A stretch of DNA of 36,593 nucleotides from assembly GCA_049318625.1 (NCBI GenBank), contig JBMOGA010000037.1:1-36593 (forward strand). Direction: 5' to 3'. This DNA comes from JBMOGA01 sp049318625 (GTDB taxonomy: Bacteria > Pseudomonadota > Alphaproteobacteria > Rhizobiales > Hyphomicrobiaceae). Made by a program: the position numbers and the translations under genes. Every line of letters begins with the position of its first letter. Position 1 is the first letter of the stretch. The notes under the pieces were generated by a model. It was not told where the DNA came from. It saw nothing but the letters and a program-made list of their open reading frames with translations, and made no database searches. Of this stretch, positions 1 through 5,779 are shown in pieces.

Positions 1-2
1 AA

Positions 3-46
3 AGTTCTCATCCTGATTGACGCTGAGTTCTCACCTTGATCGCCGC
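3..46. repeat. Two tandem 21-bp imperfect direct repeats, possible insertion-sequence end
   Basis: Positions 3-23 and 26-46 match at 17 of 21 bases; both begin AGTTCTCA. Closely spaced short direct repeats of this kind occur inside the termini of IS21-family elements, so this could be the inner edge of such an element lying to the left. No transposase is visible, so the family call is weak. Confidence 0.35.
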
Positions 47-190
47 CGCGCAGACGATTTCACGGCGGTCTTCGCAGCACGCAAGGCAGCGCTCCTCAGG
101 ATCGTGACGGAGGCCATGGGTAAACCCGCGATTCTCTCGTCGGAGCCCGTGGCCGAGGACCAGTTGGACGAGGAGTTCGAGGAGGCCTGA
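17..190 (+). pseudogene. C-terminal remnant of an unrecognised protein
   Basis: An open frame ends with TGA at 188-190 and reads back to a stop at 14-16. Its only upstream start is a TTG lying inside the direct repeats. The peptide (57 codons) has the look of a real protein tail: a basic amphipathic helix with Arg-Lys pairs and many Ala and Leu, then a very acidic end (DEEFEEA). The reading frame becomes protein-like only after the repeats, which suggests that an insertion to the left removed the rest of the gene. No family is recognised, and there is no Shine-Dalgarno for the TTG. Confidence 0.3.
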
Positions 191-448
191 CCGCAGCCGC
201 CGTCTGGTTTAGCCTGCCGGGGGCGTTCGGCTGTTGATTGCTTCGTTCGCAACAAGGATCTCGAGAACGGTGGCCGCGGGTGGACCGCCAGGGATCGACG
301 CCGGATGGCCGAGACCCGCCGCTGTCGCGAAGCCAGGCGGGGCTCGGTTCACGAGAGCCCGACTGCCGCAAGGCGGGGCCCCACGAACGATTGTCTGAAA
401 AGACCCACGGCAGGTGCGGAAACAGGGACACTCAGCTTCCGATTCTAC

Positions 449-769
449 CTAGTGGCGGATGTCCTCAGCCGGCACGATCTCGGGCTTGCCGTGCTTGGCG
501 AACAAATCGTTGAGCGCCTCGCCGATTAGACTTTCCATGCTTCGGCGTTGCTCGGCAGCCATCATTTTGAGCTGGACCCGGACGTCCTCGGAGAAGAACG
601 CGGTGATTGGTTTCTGACCGATCCGCGACGGCACGGTGCGGGGCACCACCCCCTCTGCCCTGACCGGCGCCTCGTTGGCGGTGCCGGAAGGTGGGACCCG
701 TTGAGGCTCAGAGCGTAAGCTGCCGGCGGCCTCAGCGAGCGCGGCGAGATTTAGTCGTTTGCTTGCCAT
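449..769 (-). CDS. Ribbon-helix-helix DNA-binding protein, putative ParA partner
   Basis: Encodes 106 residues. The N-terminal half (about 1-50) is low-complexity and likely flexible. Residues 53-93 form a ribbon-helix-helix candidate: a short beta strand (KPITAFF), then two amphipathic helices ending in ALNDLFAKHGK. The gene lies directly downstream of parA and overlaps its end by 38 bases, so the two are almost certainly translated together. Small RHH proteins encoded beside a ParA ATPase act in known plasmids (ParG-type) as centromere binder and autorepressor; that role is inferred here. The ATG at 767-769 was chosen because GGAG lies 10 bases upstream; a GTG at 784 would add five residues. 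An alternative reading is an antitoxin-type RHH protein, but no toxin gene adjoins it. Confidence 0.7.
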   Translation of the reverse strand: MASKRLNLAALAEAAGSLRSEPQRVPPSGTANEAPVRAEGVVPRTVPSRIGQKPITAFFSEDVRVQLKMMAAEQRRSMESLIGEALNDLFAKHGKPEIVPAEDIRH

Positions 770-1442
770 TGTCTGCAACTCCACTTTTCTGCTTGTTGAC
801 CTGTCTTGACGTCGTCAACCCGACAAGACGGGCGATTTCCGCGAAGAGTGCGCCCGTCTCGTCGGCTGCGCGACTGCCTGGCGCGAACTCAGAGACCCCC
901 TGCCCCGCCGCGTAAGCATCCTGGAAGGTGATGCGGTCGCCGATAATCGTCGTGGCGACGTCGATTTTTGCTGCTTTCAGCCAGGCCTCGCTTTCGGCGT
1001 GGCGCGTACCGAAGGGTTTGGAGCGGGTGAGCACGGCGAGAGCCTTTGGATTGCCGGCCATGGCAATGAGATCGCGCGTGGCGGGGATTGATTTCAGGTC
1101 GACCGCCGACGGCTGCACCGGGACAATGACGAGATCGGAGGCTTTGGCGGCAGCGAAGGCCCCCTCCTCCGTGCGACCGCCCGTGTCGATGATGAGGAGG
1201 TCGAGACCGTCCTGAGCGCGGGCTGTGTCGACGGCCGTCGCGAGGCGGGCAGGCTTGGCATCGATCACGACAGGCTCCTCGCGCTTGCGGCGCAGATCGG
1301 ACCAGGCGCAGGCACTGGGTTGCGGATCGAGGTCGACCACGGCGACTGTCATTCCCGACCGCATCGCTTCGATCGCGATGTTTAGCGCGAGGGTGGTCTT
1401 GCCCGTGCCGCCCTTCTGGCAAATGAAACTCAATATCTTCAT
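732..1442 (-). CDS. parA: ParA-family partition ATPase
   Basis: Encodes 236 residues, the usual length for short ParA/Soj-type ATPases without an N-terminal HTH. It starts MKILSFICQ and runs straight into the deviant Walker A motif KGGTGKTT (residues 10-17) with the signature lysine. The Walker A' region VVDLDPQPSA and the Walker B-like segment LLIIDTGG follow. ParA ATPases segregate plasmids or stabilise integrative elements by forming dynamic patches on the nucleoid with a centromere-binding partner, probably the overlapping RHH protein. The ATG at 1440-1442 was preferred over a start 63 bases upstream because the fold begins at this methionine. The extra 21 residues would be non-homologous and would include the repeat-bearing DNA just upstream. 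Confidence 0.9.
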   Translation of the reverse strand: MKILSFICQKGGTGKTTLALNIAIEAMRSGMTVAVVDLDPQPSACAWSDLRRKREEPVVIDAKPARLATAVDTARAQDGLDLLIIDTGGRTEEGAFAAAKASDLVIVPVQPSAVDLKSIPATRDLIAMAGNPKALAVLTRSKPFGTRHAESEAWLKAAKIDVATTIIGDRITFQDAYAAGQGVSEFAPGSRAADETGALFAEIARLVGLTTSRQVNKQKSGVADNGKQTTKSRRAR

Positions 1443-1455
1443 GTCGCAATGTCTA

Positions 1456-1536
1456 TACGCAGTATTATCTTTACGCAGGATTGTGGATTCGTTGCATTTC
1501 CGCAAGCTCTGAATATGCAGACATTTATCTTTGCAG
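1456..1536. promoter_or_regulatory. Paired TAYGCAG repeats upstream of parA, candidate operator or centromere
   Basis: TACGCAG occurs at 1456-1462 and 1472-1478; the related TATGCAG and TTTGCAG occur at 1514-1520 and 1530-1536. Within each pair the copies are exactly 16 bp apart, giving two 23-bp units whose starts are 58 bp apart. TTATCTTT is also shared (1465-1472 and 1525-1532). The array starts 13 bases upstream of the parA start codon. RHH partition proteins bind short repeated motifs here in known systems; the function in this element is inferred. Confidence 0.5.
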
Positions 1537-1877
1537 AACTGCCATCATGCATACCCGCATAAATGCACACATGCCGAATTGTTCAGTTGAAGGCATGTCT
1601 TCATGTTTGGATTTAGACAGTCCTGCATTCTCGCGGCCGTGTGGCCCAAGCGCTTGATCGGCCGCCATCGAGCACCGGCAGTTGTCCGGTACCTTTGCCA
1701 AACGACTGTCCTGACGATCAGCCGGCTCTTGGGCTGCCAAGCAGAAGGACTACTTGCGCTTAAGCCTGCGTTTTAGCGCCGCCTGCGCCACAGGCCTCCC
1801 GTCGCCGAGCCTCCTTTGGTGCCGCGCGCACCAGACATCAACGGAGTCGAGTGACCTTTCTAAGAAAAGCTCTTGGA

Positions 1878-1940
1878 AGGGGGTGTCGCTTGCTACGGCC
1901 CCCTGTGGTGGGGAGCGCTTCGCTCCACCCCCTTTTTATA
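1878..1940 (+). promoter_or_regulatory. Alternative hairpins with T-tract in the repL leader, attenuator-like
   Basis: One stem pairs AGGGGG (1878-1883) with CCCCCT (1899-1904). A second pairs GGAGCG (1912-1917) with CGCTCC (1921-1926), followed by ACCCCC and TTTTT (1933-1937), which resembles an intrinsic terminator. GGGGGTG (1879-1885) is also perfectly complementary to CACCCCC (1926-1932), so the structures compete. The element lies about 165 bases before the repL start, on the sense strand of its leader. This suggests control of Rep synthesis by RNA structure, as in attenuation-controlled plasmids; that is inference. Confidence 0.45.
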
Positions 1941-2106
1941 TGTTAAGAAGTGAATCTGCTGCGACCCGCAAAGATCCGCCAAGAGCATTCCCACTTTCAA
2001 GTTCAATGCTCCCTAATTCGCGAAATAGATTCCCAGAAACAACTTGCCTCGATGGGAATTATTATTCATGCTGATGAAACAAGTTTTCCAAATACGAGAG
2101 TTGAAA

Positions 2107-2664
2107 ATGGGAATAGTTTTGCATTCAGAGGCCGTGACCACGAAGCATGGGGTTCCGCTGTATCGTTCCAATCCGTCCGTTCCGAGCACTGGCGAGATCG
2201 CCCGGACCAAGCGCGTCCAGATTGGTGACGAGCATAAGGGATTCGTGGTCGACAACGGCACCGGCGAGATTCTGGGACGGGGAGGGGCCATCTCCTACGA
2301 GTTCGAGGAGGTCGACAAGGAGCGATTCGTGAAGCTGTACCTTGCCGGATTGAAGCAGGCGGCCGGTCTCTCCAAGGCTGGTCTTGCCGTGTTCGAGATC
2401 GTGTACCATCAATTGCGTGAGAGGCCTGGCCAGGATTCGGTGCTGTTGAGTGCCCGTGACCACCAGCTCCCGAAGACCACTTATTTTCGCGGTCTCCGGG
2501 AGTTGCTCGACAAGGGGTTCCTGTTTCGAAGCACGATCGACGGCCAGTTTTTTGTCAACATCCGCTTCATGTTCAACGGCGACCGTCTCGCCTTTGTGAA
2601 GGGCTACAAGCTGAAGAATTCAGATCCGAAGCAAGGCATGCTTCCACTCCCTGGGCCAGCTTAA
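2107..2664 (+). CDS. RepL-like winged-helix replication/maintenance protein
   Basis: Encodes 185 residues. After a short strand-rich N-terminus, the central and C-terminal parts look like a winged-helix domain. A helix contains LSKAGLAVFEIVYHQL, a recognition segment reads PKTTYFRGLRELLDKGFLFRS, and a conserved-looking tail reads NIRFMFNGDRLAFVKGY. That tail closely resembles the end of RepL-family plasmid replication proteins (typically N-P-x-x-x-F-x-G-D-R). RepL proteins initiate or regulate plasmid replication; in an integrated element the protein may support transient autonomous replication. The ATG at 2107 was chosen because GAGAG lies about 6 bases upstream; a TTG 63 bases earlier lacks a ribosome site. 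It is divergent from parA and convergent with the FtsH-like gene. The family call rests on motif likeness only. Confidence 0.65.
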   Translation: MGIVLHSEAVTTKHGVPLYRSNPSVPSTGEIARTKRVQIGDEHKGFVVDNGTGEILGRGGAISYEFEEVDKERFVKLYLAGLKQAAGLSKAGLAVFEIVYHQLRERPGQDSVLLSARDHQLPKTTYFRGLRELLDKGFLFRSTIDGQFFVNIRFMFNGDRLAFVKGYKLKNSDPKQGMLPLPGPA

Positions 2665-2730
2665 GCGACGAAGGCTCGGCAGCTTTTGAGCGTACCTCAG
2701 GACCACTCCTCCGGGCATGACAGACGCATA

Positions 2731-2772
2731 GGGTGGACGATGAGCGGGGCTTTACTCATCAACGATCCACCC
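2731..2772. terminator. Long imperfect hairpin between convergent repL and protease gene
   Basis: GGGTGGA (2731-2737) and GATGAG (2739-2744) pair with CTCATC (2755-2760) and TCCACCC (2766-2772), leaving a 10-base loop and a small internal bulge. It sits in the convergent junction and overlaps the stop codon of the minus-strand gene. It lacks a strong T-tract, so it could be a shared transcription end or an RNA-stabilising structure. Confidence 0.35.
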
Positions 2773-4302
2773 CGATGGGTATTGCCCCATCTGGGGTTGA
2801 TGGGAGGCACTTGTGACGGTGTCTTTTTGGATTGCATAAGGGGAGCCGGGTGGGCCGGGATCGGGTCGCGCGCGCAGGCGCGTCGAGGCTCGCGGTATCG
2901 GCCTCGTACTGCTGAGTGACTGGCGCGGTGTGTATGGTGGTGGGTAGCCAGGAAGAGATGCGGTCGATTCCTGCTCGATCTCCAGCATGTCCTGGTGAGT
3001 GAGCGCTCGGCGTCTGTAAAGCTCCCTGGCAATGTTGGAGGTGGTGAGGGCATTGTTACGGACAAGGGCTATGGCGGCAGCATAAGCGCGATCGAGCATG
3101 TTTTGCACTTCGCGCTCAAGCTTGGCCCCGGGTGAGGCATTCGGATGCACCCAGAAAAGGCCGCGCGTGTGATGGAAACCATAGCGGGCGACGATATCCG
3201 TTGCGAGCCGGGTTGCGCGCGCGAGATCGCAATCTTGATCGTGACCTCCGGAGAGGTTGGTGATCTCTCCCAACAGGATGTGTTCGGCGGCGCGGCCGGC
3301 GAGGAACATCACCAATTGGTCGGCTGCGTCACTGGGGGTCAAGAACCCAGGCTTTGGGATGCTGATGCCGGCAGCACTACCGCGCGCAATTATGCTGACG
3401 TTGATATCCGACGAGAGATGAAGGCGAAGGGCCGCGATGGCATGCCCCGCCTCGTGGAAGGCGCGGAGCAGCAACGTATCTGGATCGGCACCGCTATTCT
3501 GGTCCTCGAGCGCGGCCATGTAGTAGACCATAGCGAAGGGCTCTCCCGCGCAGCGAGCCTTTCGGCGGGCGATACGGACCGTCTTTTCCACATCGGCGCC
3601 ACTCAAGCCGATGCTGGCGACGGCCGCCGAGCGAAGAGCGGAGGGCTCAGGCTTGGCAACTTTCTCGACTGCAGCGATGTGATAGGTGATGATGTCCTGC
3701 AGCTCCCGGACATTCGGAAGGGTGACAGCGATCATGCGGTCCATACGGCCGGACCGCGTCAGCGCGGAATCAAGACGGTCGGGGTAATTACAGGCGCCGA
3801 TTACTACGACGCCTTTTATGTCGCTGAGTGCGTCGATCTCCTTGAGCAGAGCATTTGTGACGGCAATCCAGTATTCCGCGCTGCGATTGGAGGTCGATCG
3901 GCTCGGAATCGAGTCGAGTTCGTCGATGAAGAGGATGCAAGGCGCTTTGTCGCGCGCCTCGGCAAAGGTCTTTTGCATCGCCGAAAGCGTGTCGCCGAGG
4001 TGACCGTCGTTGCTGCTTTGCCAAATCCCAAAGCCGGCCGTTACGAGGGGAAGTCCGCAGGTTGCGGCCAAGGCTTTTGCGAAGGTGGTTTTGCCGGTGC
4101 CGGGCGGGCCATGTAGAATGCAGCCAGGGTCCACCTCGGACCAAGCCAGTTTCTTTTCGCGAAACAATTTGATGTCTTGAGCAAGCGCGAGGCCCCAGGC
4201 GCGTGCCTCGTTCATTCCTGCGAGCTGGGTCAATGAGGGCCCATTCGGCACCGCTCGGTGAGGTAGAGCGGAGGCCGCTTCGAGTTTGGTGGTTGGCGCC
4301 AT
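2752..4302 (-). CDS. Soluble FtsH-like AAA+ zinc metalloprotease, element-encoded
   Basis: Encodes 516 residues. The AAA+ module has Walker A GPPGTGKT (residues 65-72), Walker B CILFIDELD (about 122-130) and a second region of homology ending SGRMDRMI with both arginines kept. It is followed by a peptidase M41 domain with the zinc motif HEAGH (283-287). A downstream segment, GGHDQDCDLARATRLA, contains candidate acidic ligands. Cellular FtsH is about 600-650 residues and begins with two membrane segments; here there is none, so the protein should be cytoplasmic. The last 70 or so residues are Pro/Ser/Arg-rich and look disordered. The ATG at 4300-4302 is preceded by GGAG and AAGGA; a TTG 42 bases upstream is less likely. 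The likely role is ATP-driven degradation of element or host regulators, with substrates unknown. Confidence 0.8.
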   Translation of the reverse strand: MAPTTKLEAASALPHRAVPNGPSLTQLAGMNEARAWGLALAQDIKLFREKKLAWSEVDPGCILHGPPGTGKTTFAKALAATCGLPLVTAGFGIWQSSNDGHLGDTLSAMQKTFAEARDKAPCILFIDELDSIPSRSTSNRSAEYWIAVTNALLKEIDALSDIKGVVVIGACNYPDRLDSALTRSGRMDRMIAVTLPNVRELQDIITYHIAAVEKVAKPEPSALRSAAVASIGLSGADVEKTVRIARRKARCAGEPFAMVYYMAALEDQNSGADPDTLLLRAFHEAGHAIAALRLHLSSDINVSIIARGSAAGISIPKPGFLTPSDAADQLVMFLAGRAAEHILLGEITNLSGGHDQDCDLARATRLATDIVARYGFHHTRGLFWVHPNASPGAKLEREVQNMLDRAYAAAIALVRNNALTTSNIARELYRRRALTHQDMLEIEQESTASLPGYPPPYTPRQSLSSTRPIPRASTRLRARPDPGPPGSPYAIQKDTVTSASHQPQMGQYPSGWIVDE

Positions 4303-4362
4303 GTCCTTCACTCCGAAATGACCCGCCGCGCCTTCCGCAGACAAGAGGCGGGCGGGCTAGTT

Positions 4363-4611
4363 TTACGGGTTCAAGTGATCACCGAATTCGTCGGGGGCTG
4401 GCAGGGCCAGAGGCCGGTCGGCCATCCATTTTTCGATATCGGCCATGCGAAAGCCGATACGGTTCAGTCCCAACCGGATCGGGCGCGGGAACTTGCCCGC
4501 ACGGATCAGTCGATAGATGTGCTGGGCCGTGTAGCTGGTGATTTCGCAGACGTGCTTCATGGTCAGGATTCGCATATGCGCGATCGGGTCGTTCGGGGCG
4601 TTCATGGACAT
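4363..4611 (-). CDS. AlpA/excisionase-type helix-turn-helix protein
   Basis: Encodes 82 residues. Residues 17-68 form a MerR-like winged HTH of the AlpA type: TMKHVCEITSYTAQHIYRLI, then a wing with GKFPRPIRLG and a closing helix MADIEKWMADRP. AlpA-like proteins act as transcription activators of integrase genes or as recombination directionality factors in integrative elements. The neighbouring tRNA boundary fits an excisionase-related role, which is inferred. The start at 4609-4611 is fixed by a strong Shine-Dalgarno (AAGGAGA) 5-6 bases upstream. A perfect inverted repeat lies just before it at 4623-4645, suggesting autoregulation. The gene is transcribed towards the protease gene; the 60-base gap would allow co-transcription. 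Confidence 0.8.
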   Translation of the reverse strand: MSMNAPNDPIAHMRILTMKHVCEITSYTAQHIYRLIRAGKFPRPIRLGLNRIGFRMADIEKWMADRPLALPAPDEFGDHLNP

Positions 4612-4622
4612 GGGTTCTCCTT

Positions 4623-4645
4623 CGTGAACCAAGCGGTGGTTCACG
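4623..4645. promoter_or_regulatory. Perfect 9-bp inverted repeat before the AlpA-like gene
   Basis: CGTGAACCA (4623-4631) and TGGTTCACG (4637-4645) are perfectly inverted around a 5-base spacer. The repeat lies immediately upstream of the ribosome site of the minus-strand AlpA-like gene. It may be an operator for that gene's own product or another element repressor; an RNA hairpin masking the leader is the alternative. Confidence 0.5.
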
Positions 4646-4757
4646 TTGCTCGCGGAAGACTCTGTTTGAGACGCTAGTTAGGGCAGCGCATGCTGCTGCT
4701 GCGTATTGTCATAACGCGCGCATGAACCAATGTCCAGAAAAAACTTCAATTGGAATC

Positions 4758-5399
4758 TTATGCCTTCTTCTGGCGTTTCAGGCGTGCGTCCACGGCGTAG
4801 CCGAGCTTACGGAGCTCCTCGAGAGTGAACTCGCTGGAGAGCCGGTCGATGAGATCGTCGAGGAGTTCACTCTGCTTCGGCAACACTTGTGTGATTGCAT
4901 CGTCCGGATGTCGTGTGAGCCAAACGGACAGTGCGCGATACAGATCGGGATCGCGCTGCTTCACCAGCTTCCGGGTGAGACCTCTGCCTATCCAGGGCCC
5001 GTAGACGCGGCGGATGAAGTCTGGCGCGGTCTCGCGCCTGTTGAGGTCGCGGCCGGCCCAGGCCTCTGGCGCCGTATCCGGCAGAGGGGGCTGATCACGG
5101 ATTGTCGCATCGGATGACGCGAAGCTTGCTGCGAGATCGCTCAGGATCTTGAGGATCTGGTCGCGCGAAAGATCGTACCGGGTCTGCAGCTGCCGTACAA
5201 AGATTATGGCGTCTTCGAGAGGATCGGTCTTGGGGAGGGTGCGTGAGAAGCCCCAAGCGCTCCGCGCCGCCTTGCTTACTTCAGCGGCGTCTCTCGTCGC
5301 GTCGATGTCGGTTATGGGATCGGTACTGATCGGCCGGGACGGCAAGAAGCCAGGGGAGAGGATCGGTTCAGAAATGGCTTTCTTCTTGGGTCCGGCCAT
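4758..5399 (-). CDS. Hypothetical protein of the integrated element
   Basis: Encodes 213 residues of no recognised family. The N-terminus (MAGPKKKAISEP) is basic and proline-rich and probably flexible. The middle (about 65-95) is a helical stretch with DAIIFVRQLQTRYDLSRDQI, reminiscent of a small HTH but not assignable. The C-terminal half has a compact, conserved-looking block with RRVYGPWIGRGLTR, LYRALSVWL and LEELRKLGYAVDARLKRQKKA. There is no signal peptide or membrane segment. The ATG at 5397-5399 has a GGAG about 10 bases upstream, inside a small palindrome (5402-5412) that could be an operator. It is the element gene nearest the tRNA, a place often held by integrase, but it lacks tyrosine or serine recombinase motifs. 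Possibly a DNA-binding or replication accessory protein; not known. Confidence 0.65.
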   Translation of the reverse strand: MAGPKKKAISEPILSPGFLPSRPISTDPITDIDATRDAAEVSKAARSAWGFSRTLPKTDPLEDAIIFVRQLQTRYDLSRDQILKILSDLAASFASSDATIRDQPPLPDTAPEAWAGRDLNRRETAPDFIRRVYGPWIGRGLTRKLVKQRDPDLYRALSVWLTRHPDDAITQVLPKQSELLDDLIDRLSSEFTLEELRKLGYAVDARLKRQKKA

Positions 5400-5700
5400 A
5401 AGGAGATTCTCCAAGGACAAAAACTACACAGATTCCAATCTCACAATGCGAACTTCATGTAAATGGGCTCCGCCGCGGACGGCCTAAGCTCCTCTCAGCT
5501 GAGTGGACAAGAATGTCGGGCGCTGCGTTCAACTGTGGCGCCGGGCAGGCTGGATTGCCAGACGCCGCGCAAGGCTTGCATGAGGGGCGGGTCAACTGCG
5601 GCGAGCGGGGTACCGGCTCTAACAAACAGCAGGTGTTGCCTAGATGTTGCCTTGTCAGTTTGTATTGCTTTGGGGCTCAGGCTTAAGCCCTTGAAATAAT
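5400..5700. other. Non-coding stretch between the last element gene and tRNA-Pro
   Basis: These 301 bases contain no supportable gene. Two 11-bp tandem units starting TGTTGCCT (5634-5641 and 5645-5652) lie about 50 bases from the tRNA end. A short inverted repeat, GGGCT/AGCCC, follows near 5672-5690. The position beside a presumed attachment site makes integrase or excisionase binding sites plausible, but nothing proves it. Confidence 0.4.
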
Positions 5701-5778
5701 TGGTCGGAGCGAGAGGATTTGAACCTCCGACCCCCAGTCCCCCAGACTGGTGCGCTAACCAGGCTGCGCTACGCTCCG
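5701..5778 (-). tRNA. tRNA-Pro (anticodon GGG)
   Basis: The minus strand folds as a complete tRNA. The acceptor stem CGGAGCG (5778-5772) pairs with CGCTCCG (5711-5705), followed by discriminator A and an encoded CCA (5703-5701). The anticodon stem CCAGT/ACTGG encloses the loop CTGGGGG, placing the anticodon GGG at 5743-5741, and the T arm carries GGTTCAAATCC. It reads CCC and CCU proline codons. The 5' end is one base after the stop codon of the upstream minus-strand PPTase gene. The 3' end forms the junction with the accessory region, as expected for an element attachment site. Confidence 0.97.
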
Positions 5779-5779
5779 A

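Larger units (their letters stand above)
1443..2106. other. Divergent parA/repL control region
   Basis: These 664 bases separate the divergent parA and repL genes and contain no convincing coding frame. The parA side (1443-1600) is AT-rich and holds the TAYGCAG pairs and several ATGC/GCAT motifs (1547-1596). The repL side has the two alternative hairpins at 1878-1940. The layout is that of a replication/partition control region, and an origin could lie here, but no recognisable DnaA box or iteron series for RepL was identified. Confidence 0.5.
1..5700. mobile_element. One end of an integrated plasmid-like or ICE-like element (partial)
   Basis: This stretch carries only replication, partition and regulatory genes typical of plasmids and integrative elements: RHH protein, ParA, RepL-like protein, FtsH-like protease and AlpA-like regulator. 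It ends precisely at the CCA-bearing 3' end of tRNA-Pro. To the right the base composition becomes much GC-richer and the gene order becomes that of a conserved alphaproteobacterial chromosome. Many tRNA-targeting integrases recombine in the 3' part of the tRNA gene and leave it intact, which fits this geometry. No integrase, relaxase or conjugation gene is visible, and the distal end and its att repeat are outside the window. The element call is inference; the gene content and the abrupt boundary are seen directly. Confidence 0.6.

Noticed and set aside
1525..1740. Minus-strand 71-codon frame upstream of parA
   Set aside because: No ribosome site, no protein-like composition, and it covers the repeat-bearing control region.
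3145..4116. 323-codon plus-strand frame opposite the FtsH-like gene
   Set aside because: It is antisense to the AAA+ and M41 domains, whose motifs are intact on the minus strand.
2752..4302. Housekeeping ftsH
   Set aside because: The protein lacks the two N-terminal membrane helices, is shorter, and sits among replication and partition genes, so it is called an element-borne relative instead.
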